This document shows positions 1-10,595 of a DNA stretch of 64,000 nucleotides, one piece after another. The position numbers and the translations under genes were made by a program. A model generated the notes under the pieces. It had not been told where the DNA came from. It ran no database searches and saw only the letters and a program-made list of their open reading frames with translations. Location of the stretch: the NCBI GenBank assembly GCA_937897645.1, contig CALCNV010000147.1, positions 1 to 64,000 on the forward strand, written 5' to 3'. The first letter of the stretch is position 1. Every line of letters starts with the position of its first letter. This stretch comes from an uncultured Lysobacteraceae bacterium (GTDB taxonomy: Bacteria; Pseudomonadota; Gammaproteobacteria; Xanthomonadales; Xanthomonadaceae).

Positions 1-160
1 ACTGCTTCATCAGGGGCGTGTGGGCGAGGGCGACCGCGTCGTTCACGCTGCGGGCCTGGGGGTCGGCTTGGACAAGAGGGGAGGAGTGACAGGCTTGGGC
101 AGGAAAGTTTATCCGGTTCTGCGCGCGGGCCCCTGCCGTTGGTTGGGTATACAGCGCCAT
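1..160 (-). CDS. mutS: DNA mismatch repair protein MutS, N-terminal fragment (runs off the window)
   Basis: The minus-strand frame is open from an ATG at 160 to the window edge, preceded by a purine-rich AGGAAACAGG. The last residues before the edge, AHTPLMKQ, match the conserved start of MutS, where HTPMMQQ-like residues begin the mismatch-binding domain. MutS next to pncC/cinA and recA is a common gammaproteobacterial arrangement. An ATG start at 160 would add about 38 residues before the conserved part, so a GTG at 46 (giving VNDAVALAHTPLMKQ) is a credible alternative start. Only about 15 diagnostic residues are visible, so the call leans on that motif and on synteny. Confidence 0.7.
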   Translation of the reverse strand, partial: MALYTQPTAGARAQNRINFPAQACHSSPLVQADPQARSVNDAVALAHTPLMKQ

Positions 161-335
161 CCTGTTTCCTGACACTTGGTATGGGTGCAGTGCAAAATGC
201 CGAAACGTAAAGATGGTGTTAATTTCGGGCCATGGCGCGGGGAGTGCGCCAGCCATCACCTGGCGTAGCGCGGCCGGACGGTCGCCACCAAACACATCAC
301 GATTCCAAGATCCAATGACCCTGGGAGGGGACAAA

Positions 336-2891
336 ATGGTCGTTGCAAAGCCGCAGTACAAGGTTCTCGCACTTGCTGTATTCGCCGCACTCGCTGCCAT
401 GCCGCAAGCGCATGCGCAGGAGGCCGCACCCGCAGCCACTGACGAGGAAGCCACCACCCTGGCCACCATGACCGTCACCGCGCAGAAGCGCGAGGAAATC
501 ATGCAGGACGTACCGATCTCGCTGACGGTCGTCAACGAGCAATTGCTGCAGGACACCGGCGTGCGTGACGTGAAAGACCTGCAGGTACTGGTGCCGGGCC
601 TGACCGTCACCAGCACGCAGAACGAAGCGCTGACCACCGCGCGTATCCGCGGCATCGGCACGGTGGGCGACAACGCCGGCCTGGAGTCTTCGGTCGGCAT
701 CGTGATCGACGGCGTATACCGTCCACGCAACGGCGTGGGCTTCGGCGACCTGGGCGAACTCGAGCGCGTGGAAGTGCTGAAGGGTCCGCAGGGCACCGTG
801 TTCGGCAAGAACACGTCCGCCGGCGTGATCAATGTCATCACCCGCCGCCCCAGCTACACGCAGAGCGCCGAGGGTGAAATCACCGTGGGCAATTACGGCG
901 CATGGGGTGTTTCCGGTTCCTACAACGACGCACTGGGCGAAAACGCCGCCTTCCGCGTGTATGCCACCAAGCGCAGCCGTGACGGTTTCATGGACGTCAA
1001 CCCGGGCCGCGGCCCGCGCACGGAGGATGAAGATGGCAACCAGAACTTCCACTCGCTGCGCGGCCAGTTGTTGATCGAGCCGACCGATACGCTGGACATC
1101 AACATCATCGCCGACTACACCAGCCGCGAAGAAAATTGCTGTACTGCGGTGCAGACCGTGATCGGTTCGACCGCAGCGATCATCCGTGGCGTCGGCGGCC
1201 CGGACGCGATGCCCACCGTGGCCGACCCGTTCGCACGCCAGGCCTACACCAACCGCAGCACCGAGTCGGACATCAAGGACAAGGGCATTTCCGGTGAAGT
1301 GAACTGGGAAACGAACTGGCTGGGCGGCGCGACGCTGACCTCCATCACCTCGTCGCGTGATTGGCAGACCATCAACGGGCTGGACTTCGATTACACCGGC
1401 GCCGACCTGCTGTACCGCAACGCCGATGAAGACGAGTCGCTGACGCGGTTCGAGACCTTCACCCAGGAATTCCGCTTTACGGGTTCCACCGACAACTTCG
1501 ACTGGATGGTGGGTGCGTTCTACGCGGACGAAGACCTGACCCGCAACGACAGCTACCGCGTCGGCGCAGGTTACGAGCCGTACCTGTCCACCCTGATCCT
1601 GGCCAACATCAACCCGGCCTTGGCCGCGTCGCCCACCGCGCCGCTGTTCCTGTCGCAGGCCACCGGGCGTCCGTTCGGCACCGGTTTCGTCGGCCTGGGT
1701 GCGCTGGATCGTTACAGCCAGAACGCCAAGAGCCTGGCCTTCTTCACCAACAACACCTGGCACGCCACCGACGCACTCGATGTGACCCTGGGCCTGCGCT
1801 ATACCAATGAGGAAAAGTCCCTCAGCTCACGGTATACCAACCCAAATGGCAGCCTGGCTTGCACATCTGCGCTCACCAACCCGGCCCAGGTGGTAGGTGC
1901 GCTGGTGGCGCGCGGCCTCACCGTCGCCCAGGCCTCGGCGGCTGCCCCGACCGTGGTTGGCAACATCTGCCTGCCATGGGCCAATGCACGGCACAACGGA
2001 CGTTCCACGGAACAGGAGATGGAGGAGAAAGAGTGGTCCGGCACCCTCAAGGCCGCGTACCGCTGGAACGAAAACCTGATGACCTACGGCTCGTTCGCTC
2101 GCGGCTACAAGGGCGGTGGTTTCAATTTGGACCGCGTGCAGACCTCCAACGGCCTGACCAGTGGTGGCGCCGGCATCGTGCCGGTCAACGACACCTCGTT
2201 CCCGGGTGAATTCGTCGACAGCTACGAGTTGGGCGCCAAGACCACCTGGATGGACGGCAACCTGCTGTTCAACGCCACCTTCTTCCACCAGACCTACGAC
2301 AACTTCCAGCTCAACAGCTTCCTGGGCACCAGCTTCGTGGTCCGCTCGATCCCGGAAGTGACTTCGAAGGGCCTGGATACGGAAGTACTGTGGCAGGCGT
2401 CGAAGGGCCTGCTGTTGCAGGCAGGCCTGGTCTACGCCGACACGGTCTATGGCGATGACATCCCCGGCGCGGACTTTGGCCCCACGGGCGCGTTGAACAA
2501 GCTGCCCGGCAGCCAGATCAGCTTCGCCCCGGAGTGGTCGGGCACGGCATCAGCCACCTACGAATGGAACATGGGCAGCAGTCTGATGGGTCGCGTCAAC
2601 GTGGGCGCCAAGTACATGTCCGAGTTCAACACCGGCTCCGACCTGGACGTGGAGAAGATGCAGGATGCGTACACCATCTTCAACGCGCGCTTCGTGGTGG
2701 GTTCGCAGGACGATCGCTGGACGGTGGAGTTCTGGGCGCAGAACCTGTTCGACGAGGACTACGTGCAGGTGGGCTTCGATGGCCCGCTGCAGACCAACGC
2801 CCTGGGTACCCCGGGCGATCCGCGCAACACGTACAACGCATTCCTGGGTGCCCCGCGCACGTACGGCATGACCTTCCGCGTCAAGTACTGA
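336..2891 (+). CDS. TonB-dependent outer-membrane receptor
   Basis: An 851-residue outer-membrane transporter driven by TonB/ExbBD. The start at 336 is chosen because GGGAGGGG lies 6 nt upstream and a clean signal peptide follows (AVFAALAAMPQAHA, cleavage before QEA). A TonB-box-like stretch (TLATMTVTAQ) leads into the plug domain, roughly residues 50-170, with typical segments such as VPISLTVVN, RGIGTVG, ERVEVLKGPQG and VINVITRRP. The remainder is a large beta-barrel rich in alternating aromatics and ends in an aromatic residue (FRVKY), as outer-membrane barrels usually do. The substrate cannot be read from sequence: there is no adjacent transporter, regulator or hydrolase. The gene sits alone between mutS and pncC and is followed by a strong terminator. 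Confidence 0.93.
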   Translation: MVVAKPQYKVLALAVFAALAAMPQAHAQEAAPAATDEEATTLATMTVTAQKREEIMQDVPISLTVVNEQLLQDTGVRDVKDLQVLVPGLTVTSTQNEALTTARIRGIGTVGDNAGLESSVGIVIDGVYRPRNGVGFGDLGELERVEVLKGPQGTVFGKNTSAGVINVITRRPSYTQSAEGEITVGNYGAWGVSGSYNDALGENAAFRVYATKRSRDGFMDVNPGRGPRTEDEDGNQNFHSLRGQLLIEPTDTLDINIIADYTSREENCCTAVQTVIGSTAAIIRGVGGPDAMPTVADPFARQAYTNRSTESDIKDKGISGEVNWETNWLGGATLTSITSSRDWQTINGLDFDYTGADLLYRNADEDESLTRFETFTQEFRFTGSTDNFDWMVGAFYADEDLTRNDSYRVGAGYEPYLSTLILANINPALAASPTAPLFLSQATGRPFGTGFVGLGALDRYSQNAKSLAFFTNNTWHATDALDVTLGLRYTNEEKSLSSRYTNPNGSLACTSALTNPAQVVGALVARGLTVAQASAAAPTVVGNICLPWANARHNGRSTEQEMEEKEWSGTLKAAYRWNENLMTYGSFARGYKGGGFNLDRVQTSNGLTSGGAGIVPVNDTSFPGEFVDSYELGAKTTWMDGNLLFNATFFHQTYDNFQLNSFLGTSFVVRSIPEVTSKGLDTEVLWQASKGLLLQAGLVYADTVYGDDIPGADFGPTGALNKLPGSQISFAPEWSGTASATYEWNMGSSLMGRVNVGAKYMSEFNTGSDLDVEKMQDAYTIFNARFVVGSQDDRWTVEFWAQNLFDEDYVQVGFDGPLQTNALGTPGDPRNTYNAFLGAPRTYGMTFRVKY

Positions 2892-2914
2892 TCCGGCAAG
2901 GCAATACGTAACAG

Positions 2915-2948
2915 CGGCCCGTCACGAAAGTGGCGGGCCGTTTTCGTT
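2915..2948 (+). terminator. Rho-independent terminator of the TonB receptor gene
   Basis: An 11-bp stem (arms at 2915-2925 and 2930-2940, one T.G wobble) with a GAAA tetraloop is followed by TTTTCGTTT. It lies 23 nt after the receptor stop codon. Confidence 0.85.
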
Positions 2949-3023
2949 TGGATCGGCGTGCAGGCAGACACTGGCATGTTTTTCGGCTACAAGGACAGCG
3001 CCGTTCCTTCGAAAGCGACACGA

Positions 3024-3521
3024 ATGTCCATTCCTGACGACAACGCCCTGCGCCAGCTTGCTGAAACACTGGGTGCGCGCCTGCACGCCTCGCACCATCG
3101 CCTGGTCACCGCCGAGAGCTGCACGGGTGGCTGGATCGCGAAAGCGGTGACCGACATCGCGGGTTCTTCGGACTGGTTTGATTGCGGGATGGCGGCCTAC
3201 AGCTACGAAGCCAAGCAGGCGCTGCTGGGCGTGCGTCCGCAGACGCTGGAAGTGCACGGCGCGGTCAGCCGCGAGACCGTGATTGAAATGGTCTCCGGTG
3301 CCCTGGTGAATTCAGGTGCCAGCATCGCCGTGGCCGTGACCGGCATCGCCGGCCCCGGTGGTGGCAGCGAAGGCAAGCCGGTAGGCACGGTTTGGATAGG
3401 CTGGAAGCGCCGCGGCGGCTACGCGAAGGCCGAGGTCTTTGTCTTTGAGGGAGATCGCGAGGCGGTGCGCCGGCAGACGGTGGCGGCGGCGTTGCTGGGG
3501 TTGGATGCGTTGGCCGGTTGA
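3024..3521 (+). CDS. pncC: Nicotinamide-nucleotide amidohydrolase PncC (CinA C-terminal domain protein)
   Basis: A 165-residue stand-alone CinA C-terminal domain protein. The family hydrolyses nicotinamide mononucleotide to nicotinate mononucleotide and ammonia in the pyridine-nucleotide cycle, in the cytoplasm. Visible signatures are TAESCTGGWI near the N-terminus, GMAAYSYEAK, and GIAGPGGGSEGKPVGTVWIG. The length matches short CinA/YgaD proteins that lack the N-terminal MoCF domain. The ATG at 3024 puts the fold at residue 1; GAAAG 8 nt upstream is a weak ribosome-binding site. An in-frame extension back to 2958 exists but would begin inside the terminator trail. The neighbourhood pncC-lexA-recA is widely conserved. 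Confidence 0.9.
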   Translation: MSIPDDNALRQLAETLGARLHASHHRLVTAESCTGGWIAKAVTDIAGSSDWFDCGMAAYSYEAKQALLGVRPQTLEVHGAVSRETVIEMVSGALVNSGASIAVAVTGIAGPGGGSEGKPVGTVWIGWKRRGGYAKAEVFVFEGDREAVRRQTVAAALLGLDALAG

Positions 3522-3528
3522 TAGGGCA

Positions 3529-4542
3529 GTGAAGCTCTGGAATCGCGGGAGTGTCTTTTCCATAGCTCTTGCCATGCTGGTTGCAGCTTGGTGCGTGGGT
3601 TGGCTGTGGTTGTTGTTGCGGGCGACACGATCAATGCCCGGGATTATCACCGACCAACCGGCATCGGGCGCAATCGAGCTGTTGGAATTTCCCACGCGAC
3701 TGCCTTATCCGACAGTCCTATTGGCCATCTTCCTGTCCTGCATGATGCCCGTGTTGCTGTTGGGCGCTTTTCGAAACTGGTGGGATGGCAAGAGGCGCGC
3801 GTTGGACGCCATGTTGTGGCCATTGCGAGCGAGGGCATTTTGGTTGCCTTGCCTGGTATGGTCCATCAGCGGTGTGGTGCTTCTGATCCTGTTCAAAAAC
3901 CAGGATGGGCCCGGCGTCGTGTTGATGGCCATTGCAATGCTGGCACTGATGGTGGCTCCGTTCCTTTGCCTCAATCCTTCGACACTGGACGCCGTGGCGC
4001 CTTCGCGTTGGTGGCGGCCCGCCTGGCCTGGTGCGCCGGCATTGGGATCATGCCTGCTGCTGTGGCTGGTTTCCACGATTGCGAGCTTTGCGGTCGGGGA
4101 AGTAATCGCCATTAGTCCCGCGCGCTGGCTGGGCGTGGGTTTGTGGTTCCTGGATGAATTGATCTCGATCTTCATCCCGGTGTTGGTCATCGCCATATGG
4201 CTCAACCGTGGTCGTTGGCGGAATGTCAAAGGCGACTTGGCAAACCTGTGGCGAAATGGCTTCACATGTGAACTTCTCTGGCAAAGCTTCGCTATCGCCT
4301 TGGTCGTCGTCGCTTTGGCCTTTCCACTGTTGGTGACGGCCATCGAGGCGATCTACGTAATTCCCCAATACGCACAATGGGCTCGCGATAACGGCACGCA
4401 ACTTCCCATGCTGTTGCAGTTCCAGGCCGAGGTCTTCCGGGCTTACAGTTTGTTGCTGTTCGTCCTTGGGGTACCGTTCGGCCTCTATTTCCTCTTCGTC
4501 CTGGGGCGGCTGATGAGGCAGCACGGCGTTGGCAAAGGCTGA
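3529..4542 (+). CDS. Multi-pass inner-membrane protein of unknown function
   Basis: I do not recognise this family. The protein of about 337 residues has some eight hydrophobic segments, for example GSVFSIALAMLVAAWCVGW near the start, PVLLLGAF, GVVLLILF, LCLLLW-type stretches in the middle, and FGLYFLFVLG near the end, joined by short charged loops. No enzymatic motif is visible. It begins immediately after the pncC stop, with GTG at 3529; an ATG at 3505, with TGGGG upstream and overlapping pncC, is the alternative start. It is probably cotranscribed with pncC. It interrupts the usual pncC-lexA adjacency, so it looks like a lineage-specific insertion. Position alone does not connect it to DNA repair. 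Confidence 0.7.
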   Translation: MKLWNRGSVFSIALAMLVAAWCVGWLWLLLRATRSMPGIITDQPASGAIELLEFPTRLPYPTVLLAIFLSCMMPVLLLGAFRNWWDGKRRALDAMLWPLRARAFWLPCLVWSISGVVLLILFKNQDGPGVVLMAIAMLALMVAPFLCLNPSTLDAVAPSRWWRPAWPGAPALGSCLLLWLVSTIASFAVGEVIAISPARWLGVGLWFLDELISIFIPVLVIAIWLNRGRWRNVKGDLANLWRNGFTCELLWQSFAIALVVVALAFPLLVTAIEAIYVIPQYAQWARDNGTQLPMLLQFQAEVFRAYSLLLFVLGVPFGLYFLFVLGRLMRQHGVGKG

Positions 4543-4556
4543 ATCCGGGAAATTAG

Positions 4557-4585
4557 TTGCTTTCCTGATTTGTTAGTAGTATTAC
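4557..4585 (+). promoter_or_regulatory. lexA promoter (-35 TTGCTT, 17-nt spacer, -10 TATTAC)
   Basis: The -35-like TTGCTT lies at 4557-4562 and the -10-like TATTAC at 4580-4585, with the optimal 17-nt spacer. The -10 lies inside the LexA operator, as expected for autorepression. Transcription would begin around 4591-4594, on top of the lexA start codon. Confidence 0.6.
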
Positions 4586-4591
4586 TACTAA
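4573..4591. promoter_or_regulatory. LexA (SOS) operator
   Basis: TTAGTAGTATTACTACTAA is a perfect 9+1+9 palindrome centred on 4582. It contains TTAG-N6-TACTA, the LexA-box form reported for Xylella and Xanthomonas. It ends 2 nt before the lexA ATG and covers the predicted -10, consistent with autorepression. Confidence 0.92.
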
Positions 4592-4593
4592 CC

Positions 4594-5229
4594 ATGAATC
4601 TCACCGACACCCAGCACGCCATCCTCGCCATGATCGCCGAGCGCATCGCCGACGGTGGTGTGCCGCCCTCACAGGCCGAGATCGCCAAGGCTTTTGGCTT
4701 CAGTGGCGTGCGCGCCGCCCAGTACCACATCGAGGCGCTGGAGGCGGCGGGGGCCATCCGCCGCATACCGGGGCAGGCGCGGGGCATCCGCTTGGTCCAT
4801 GACGACACCGACATTCCGGTGCCCGAGGAAATCCTCCCCGACAACGCACTTCGCCTGCCCATCCTGGGACGGGTCGCGGCCGGACTGCCGATCGGCGCCG
4901 ACATCCAGTCCGACGAAGTCGTGCTGCTCGACCGTGCCTTCTTCGCTCCGGCGCCGGATTACCTGCTGAAAGTGCAGGGCGACTCGATGCGTGACGAGGG
5001 CATATTCGACGGCGACCTGATCGGCGTGCATCGCACCCCTGAGGCACGTTCCGGCCAGATAGTGGTAGCGCGCATCGATGACGAAATCACAGTGAAGCTG
5101 CTGAAGATCGGCAAGGACCGCATCCGCCTGCTGCCGCGCAATCCGGACTATTCACCCATCGACGTCATGCCCGACCAGGACTTCGCCATCGAAGGCCTGT
5201 ATTGCGGGCTGGTACGGCCCAACCGCTGA
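4594..5229 (+). CDS. lexA: LexA SOS transcriptional repressor
   Basis: A 211-residue repressor and self-cleaving serine peptidase that represses SOS genes until RecA filaments trigger its autoproteolysis. The N-terminal winged helix covers about residues 1-65 (LTDTQHAILAMIAERIADGG, then PPSQAEIAKAFGF). The scissile Ala96-Gly97 lies in GRVAAGLP. The catalytic Ser131 is in GDSMRDEG and Lys168 in EITVKLLK. The ATG at 4594 aligns with the natural start of other LexA proteins, so an in-frame TTG at 4570, inside the operator, is unlikely. There is no room for a Shine-Dalgarno between operator and start codon. recA follows as a separate unit. Confidence 0.97.
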   Translation: MNLTDTQHAILAMIAERIADGGVPPSQAEIAKAFGFSGVRAAQYHIEALEAAGAIRRIPGQARGIRLVHDDTDIPVPEEILPDNALRLPILGRVAAGLPIGADIQSDEVVLLDRAFFAPAPDYLLKVQGDSMRDEGIFDGDLIGVHRTPEARSGQIVVARIDDEITVKLLKIGKDRIRLLPRNPDYSPIDVMPDQDFAIEGLYCGLVRPNR

Positions 5230-5257
5230 TCGCACGCATGCAATCCGATCATTTTTT
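5227..5257 (+). terminator. Possible weak terminator after lexA
   Basis: TGATCG (5227-5232, including the lexA stop codon) can pair with CGATCA (5246-5251) and is followed by six T residues. The stem is only 6 bp with a 13-nt loop, so it would terminate inefficiently at best. Confidence 0.35.
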
Positions 5258-5259
5258 CA

Positions 5260-5290
5260 ACAGGGGTTTTCATATCAAACAGGAATTTTC
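5260..5290. promoter_or_regulatory. Tandem 12-bp boxes upstream of recA
   Basis: ACAGGGGTTTTC (5260-5271) and ACAGGAATTTTC (5279-5290) match at 10 of 12 positions and start 19 bp apart, close to two helical turns. They lie about 140 bp upstream of the recA ATG, where no LexA box is visible. Their role is unknown; a regulator-binding pair is an inference. Confidence 0.35.
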
Positions 5291-5430
5291 CGACGTGCTA
5301 TCAAGCGGTAACCCGGTAGCGACGTCTCGCGTTGTAACGCATATTTCGATCACGGCCACTCGCGTCGCAACCTGTGCGACCCATGGCCGCTAAATTGCCC
5401 TCAACCCGACAATCAACCAAGGACACCACC

Positions 5431-6465
<1,035 letters not shown>

Positions 6466-6530
6466 TCGGGATTGGTGCAGGGACGCGCCATTTTTCAACT
6501 CGCGCGGCTTTGATCAACCGGGAACACGTT

Positions 6531-7031
6531 GTGTCGGAAGATGCTGAAGCCATTGCAGCCGGCTCCCGCAAGCGCAAGCTGCGGGAGCTGACTCCTGTCC
6601 AGCGCGCACTGGCGCTGCTGGTGCGGCGTGAGCATTCTCGCAAGGAGTTGGCCCGCAAGCTGGCCGAACGCGGTATTGAACGCGAGGCAGCGCTACAGGC
6701 AGTGGAAAGGCTGACCACCGACGGGTGGCAAAGTGATGCGCGCTTTGCGGAAATGCTGGTGCGCACCCGGGTAGCGCAGGGGCAGGGGCCAGTGCGCATC
6801 CGTGCGGAGCTCGGTACCCATGGATTGGGCCAGGACTTGATCGATGCCGCTTTGCAGGAGCTCGACGGAAGCTGGATCCAGGCCGCACGCGACCTGGCCC
6901 AGCGCAGGTTTGGTACAGGACTGGCCTCTGCCGACGCGGGGCAGCGCCGAAAAGCGGCGGATTTCCTCTGCCGGCGTGGGTTCGACGGCGAGGCCGTGAG
7001 GCTTGCGCTGCGGGGCGGCCCGGAGGACTGA
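6531..7031 (+). CDS. recX: Regulatory protein RecX
   Basis: A 166-residue all-helical RecX protein that binds and limits RecA filaments. The sequence shows the repeated three-helix pattern of the family: RALALLVRREHSRKELARKL, WQSDARFAEMLVRTRV, GPVRIRAEL and RKAADFLCRRGFDGEAVRLAL. The GTG at 6531 is preferred because GGGAA lies 6 nt upstream and it removes an atypical leader that would start at 6462 overlapping recA. Placement directly downstream of recA in the same orientation is standard and suggests partial cotranscription by read-through from the recA promoter. Confidence 0.93.
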   Translation: MSEDAEAIAAGSRKRKLRELTPVQRALALLVRREHSRKELARKLAERGIEREAALQAVERLTTDGWQSDARFAEMLVRTRVAQGQGPVRIRAELGTHGLGQDLIDAALQELDGSWIQAARDLAQRRFGTGLASADAGQRRKAADFLCRRGFDGEAVRLALRGGPED

Positions 7032-7142
7032 TCAGGCCCGGCCTGTTAATCTTTGCGCATTGGGTTGTCTGCTCTGCTCCGCGTCCGCATCCTGTGGGTA
7101 TCGTGGCACCGCAGACGTGCCCGCCCGCCAAACGCCAGCCAG

Positions 7143-9791
<2,649 letters not shown>

Positions 9792-9818
9792 AAAAGTGAG
9801 ATAGTTCATATTCTGCTT

Positions 9819-9837
9819 GCCGGCCTGCTTGGCCGGC
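9819..9837 (+). other. GC-rich hairpin after alaS (possible weak terminator)
   Basis: GCCGGCC (9819-9825) and GGCCGGC (9831-9837) form a perfect 7-bp stem around TGCTT. No T-run follows, so intrinsic termination is doubtful. It may be an RNA-stability or Rho-related structure. Confidence 0.35.
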
Positions 9838-9906
9838 CGGTACCATGTTTCACGTACATGAATGAATTGGATGCGTTTTCGCCGCCCTTGGCGCGTAAAT
9901 GAGCTC

Positions 9907-9934
9907 CCGGCACTGGCCTGCCGGACAAAGGAGA
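9907..9934 (+). promoter_or_regulatory. csrA leader hairpin and GGA motifs (possible autoregulation site)
   Basis: CCGGCA (9907-9912) pairs with TGCCGG (9919-9924) immediately before ACAAAGGAGA, the csrA Shine-Dalgarno. GGA trinucleotides at 9923-9925 and 9930-9932 resemble CsrA contact sites, and csrA is autoregulated in E. coli. CsrA binding here is an inference. Confidence 0.4.
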
Positions 9935-9941
9935 TACTGAA

Positions 9942-10154
9942 ATGTTGATTTTGACTCGCCGCGTGGGCGAAACCCTGATGATCGGCGATGCGGTGACCGT
10001 GACCGTGCTGGGCGTCAAGGGCAATCAGGTGCGGATCGGGATCAATGCGCCCAAGGACGTATCCGTCCATCGCGAGGAGATCTACCAGCGCATCCAGCGC
10101 GGTGAAGATGCCCACGTTCCGGCCCAATCCGTGGAAACCAGCTCGTCCGGCTGA
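9942..10154 (+). CDS. csrA: Carbon storage regulator CsrA (RsmA)
   Basis: A 70-residue dimeric RNA-binding protein that controls translation and stability of mRNAs for motility, biofilm, exopolysaccharide and carbon storage by binding GGA-containing hairpins. The full conserved sequence is visible: MLILTRRVGETLMIGD, then VTVLGVKGNQVRIGINAPKDVSVHREEIYQRI. The RNA-contact residues Leu4, Arg6 and the Arg of HREEIY are present. AAGGAGA lies 7 nt upstream of the ATG. The alaS-csrA-tRNA-Ser order is conserved across gammaproteobacteria. The large polysaccharide region that follows is a plausible regulatory target. Confidence 0.98.
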   Translation: MLILTRRVGETLMIGDAVTVTVLGVKGNQVRIGINAPKDVSVHREEIYQRIQRGEDAHVPAQSVETSSSG

Positions 10155-10233
10155 CGATTTCGTTTGCCGCCATCGCACTCAGCAGGTATTCTTGCTGGCT
10201 GCTGCATGCGCAGCGGAATGCTTGAAGTTACCC

Positions 10234-10326
10234 GGAGAGTTGCCCGAGCGGCTGAAGGGGCTCCCCTGCTAAGGGAGTATAGGGTCAAAAGCCTTATCGA
10301 GGGTTCGAATCCCTCACTCTCCGCCA
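10234..10326 (+). tRNA. tRNA-Ser (anticodon GCT)
   Basis: A 93-nt class II tRNA with acceptor stem GGAGAGT/ACTCTCC, discriminator G and encoded CCA. The anticodon stem is CTCCC/GGGAG around CTGCTAA, giving anticodon GCT. It has a long variable arm and the T-loop GTTCGAATC. It is the counterpart of E. coli serV, downstream of csrA. Confidence 0.97.
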
Positions 10327-10332
10327 AGACAC

Positions 10333-10361
10333 AAAAAAGCCCCGTTTACCGGGGCTTTTTT
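10333..10361 (+). terminator. Terminator after tRNA-Ser
   Basis: GCCCCG (10339-10344) and CGGGGC (10350-10355) pair, flanked by A6 upstream and T6 downstream (10356-10361). This is a canonical intrinsic terminator 6 nt after the tRNA CCA end. Confidence 0.92.
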
Positions 10362-10433
10362 GTGGGTGGTTGTTTCCCACGGATGCGGCGTCCGCCATGG
10401 GTCCAAGGATTGGCATGCATTGCAGGAGTCAAC

Positions 10434-10467
10434 AAAAAAGCCAATGGGCATGCCCATTGGCTTTTTT
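10434..10467. terminator. Perfectly palindromic bidirectional terminator (tRNA-Arg)
   Basis: The 34 bases are an exact palindrome centred between 10450 and 10451: A6, an 11-bp GCCAATGGGCA arm, its complement, and T6. On the minus strand it lies 10 nt downstream of tRNA-Arg and gives a stem followed by six T. It would also stop plus-strand read-through. Confidence 0.9.
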
Positions 10468-10477
10468 GCTTTCGTAT

Positions 10478-10554
10478 TGGTGCGCCCGGAGAGATTCGAA
10501 CTCCCGACCGCCTGGTTCGTAGCCAGGTACTCTATCCAACTGAGCTACGGGCGC
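10478..10554 (-). tRNA. tRNA-Arg (anticodon ACG)
   Basis: A 77-nt tRNA on the minus strand with acceptor stem GCGCCCG/CGGGCGC, discriminator A and encoded CCA. The anticodon stem is CCTGG/CCAGG around CTACGAA, giving anticodon ACG (inosine-modified, reading CGU/CGC/CGA). It is the counterpart of E. coli argV but is inverted relative to tRNA-Ser and csrA. Confidence 0.97.
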
Positions 10555-10566
10555 CAAAGAAGCGGA

Positions 10567-10595
10567 AGTTTGCACGAAGAATTTTCAGTCGTCAA
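10567..10595 (-). promoter_or_regulatory. Promoter of tRNA-Arg
   Basis: Read on the minus strand, TTGACG (10595-10590) and CAAACT (10572-10567) are separated by exactly 17 nt. Transcription would start around 10560, a few bases before the mature tRNA 5' end at 10554. Confidence 0.75.

Noticed and set aside
297..1763. Long open frame (488 codons) on the strand opposite the TonB receptor
   Set aside because: A codon-bias shadow of a GC-rich gene; the sense strand encodes a complete receptor and the antisense product has no family features or ribosome-binding site.
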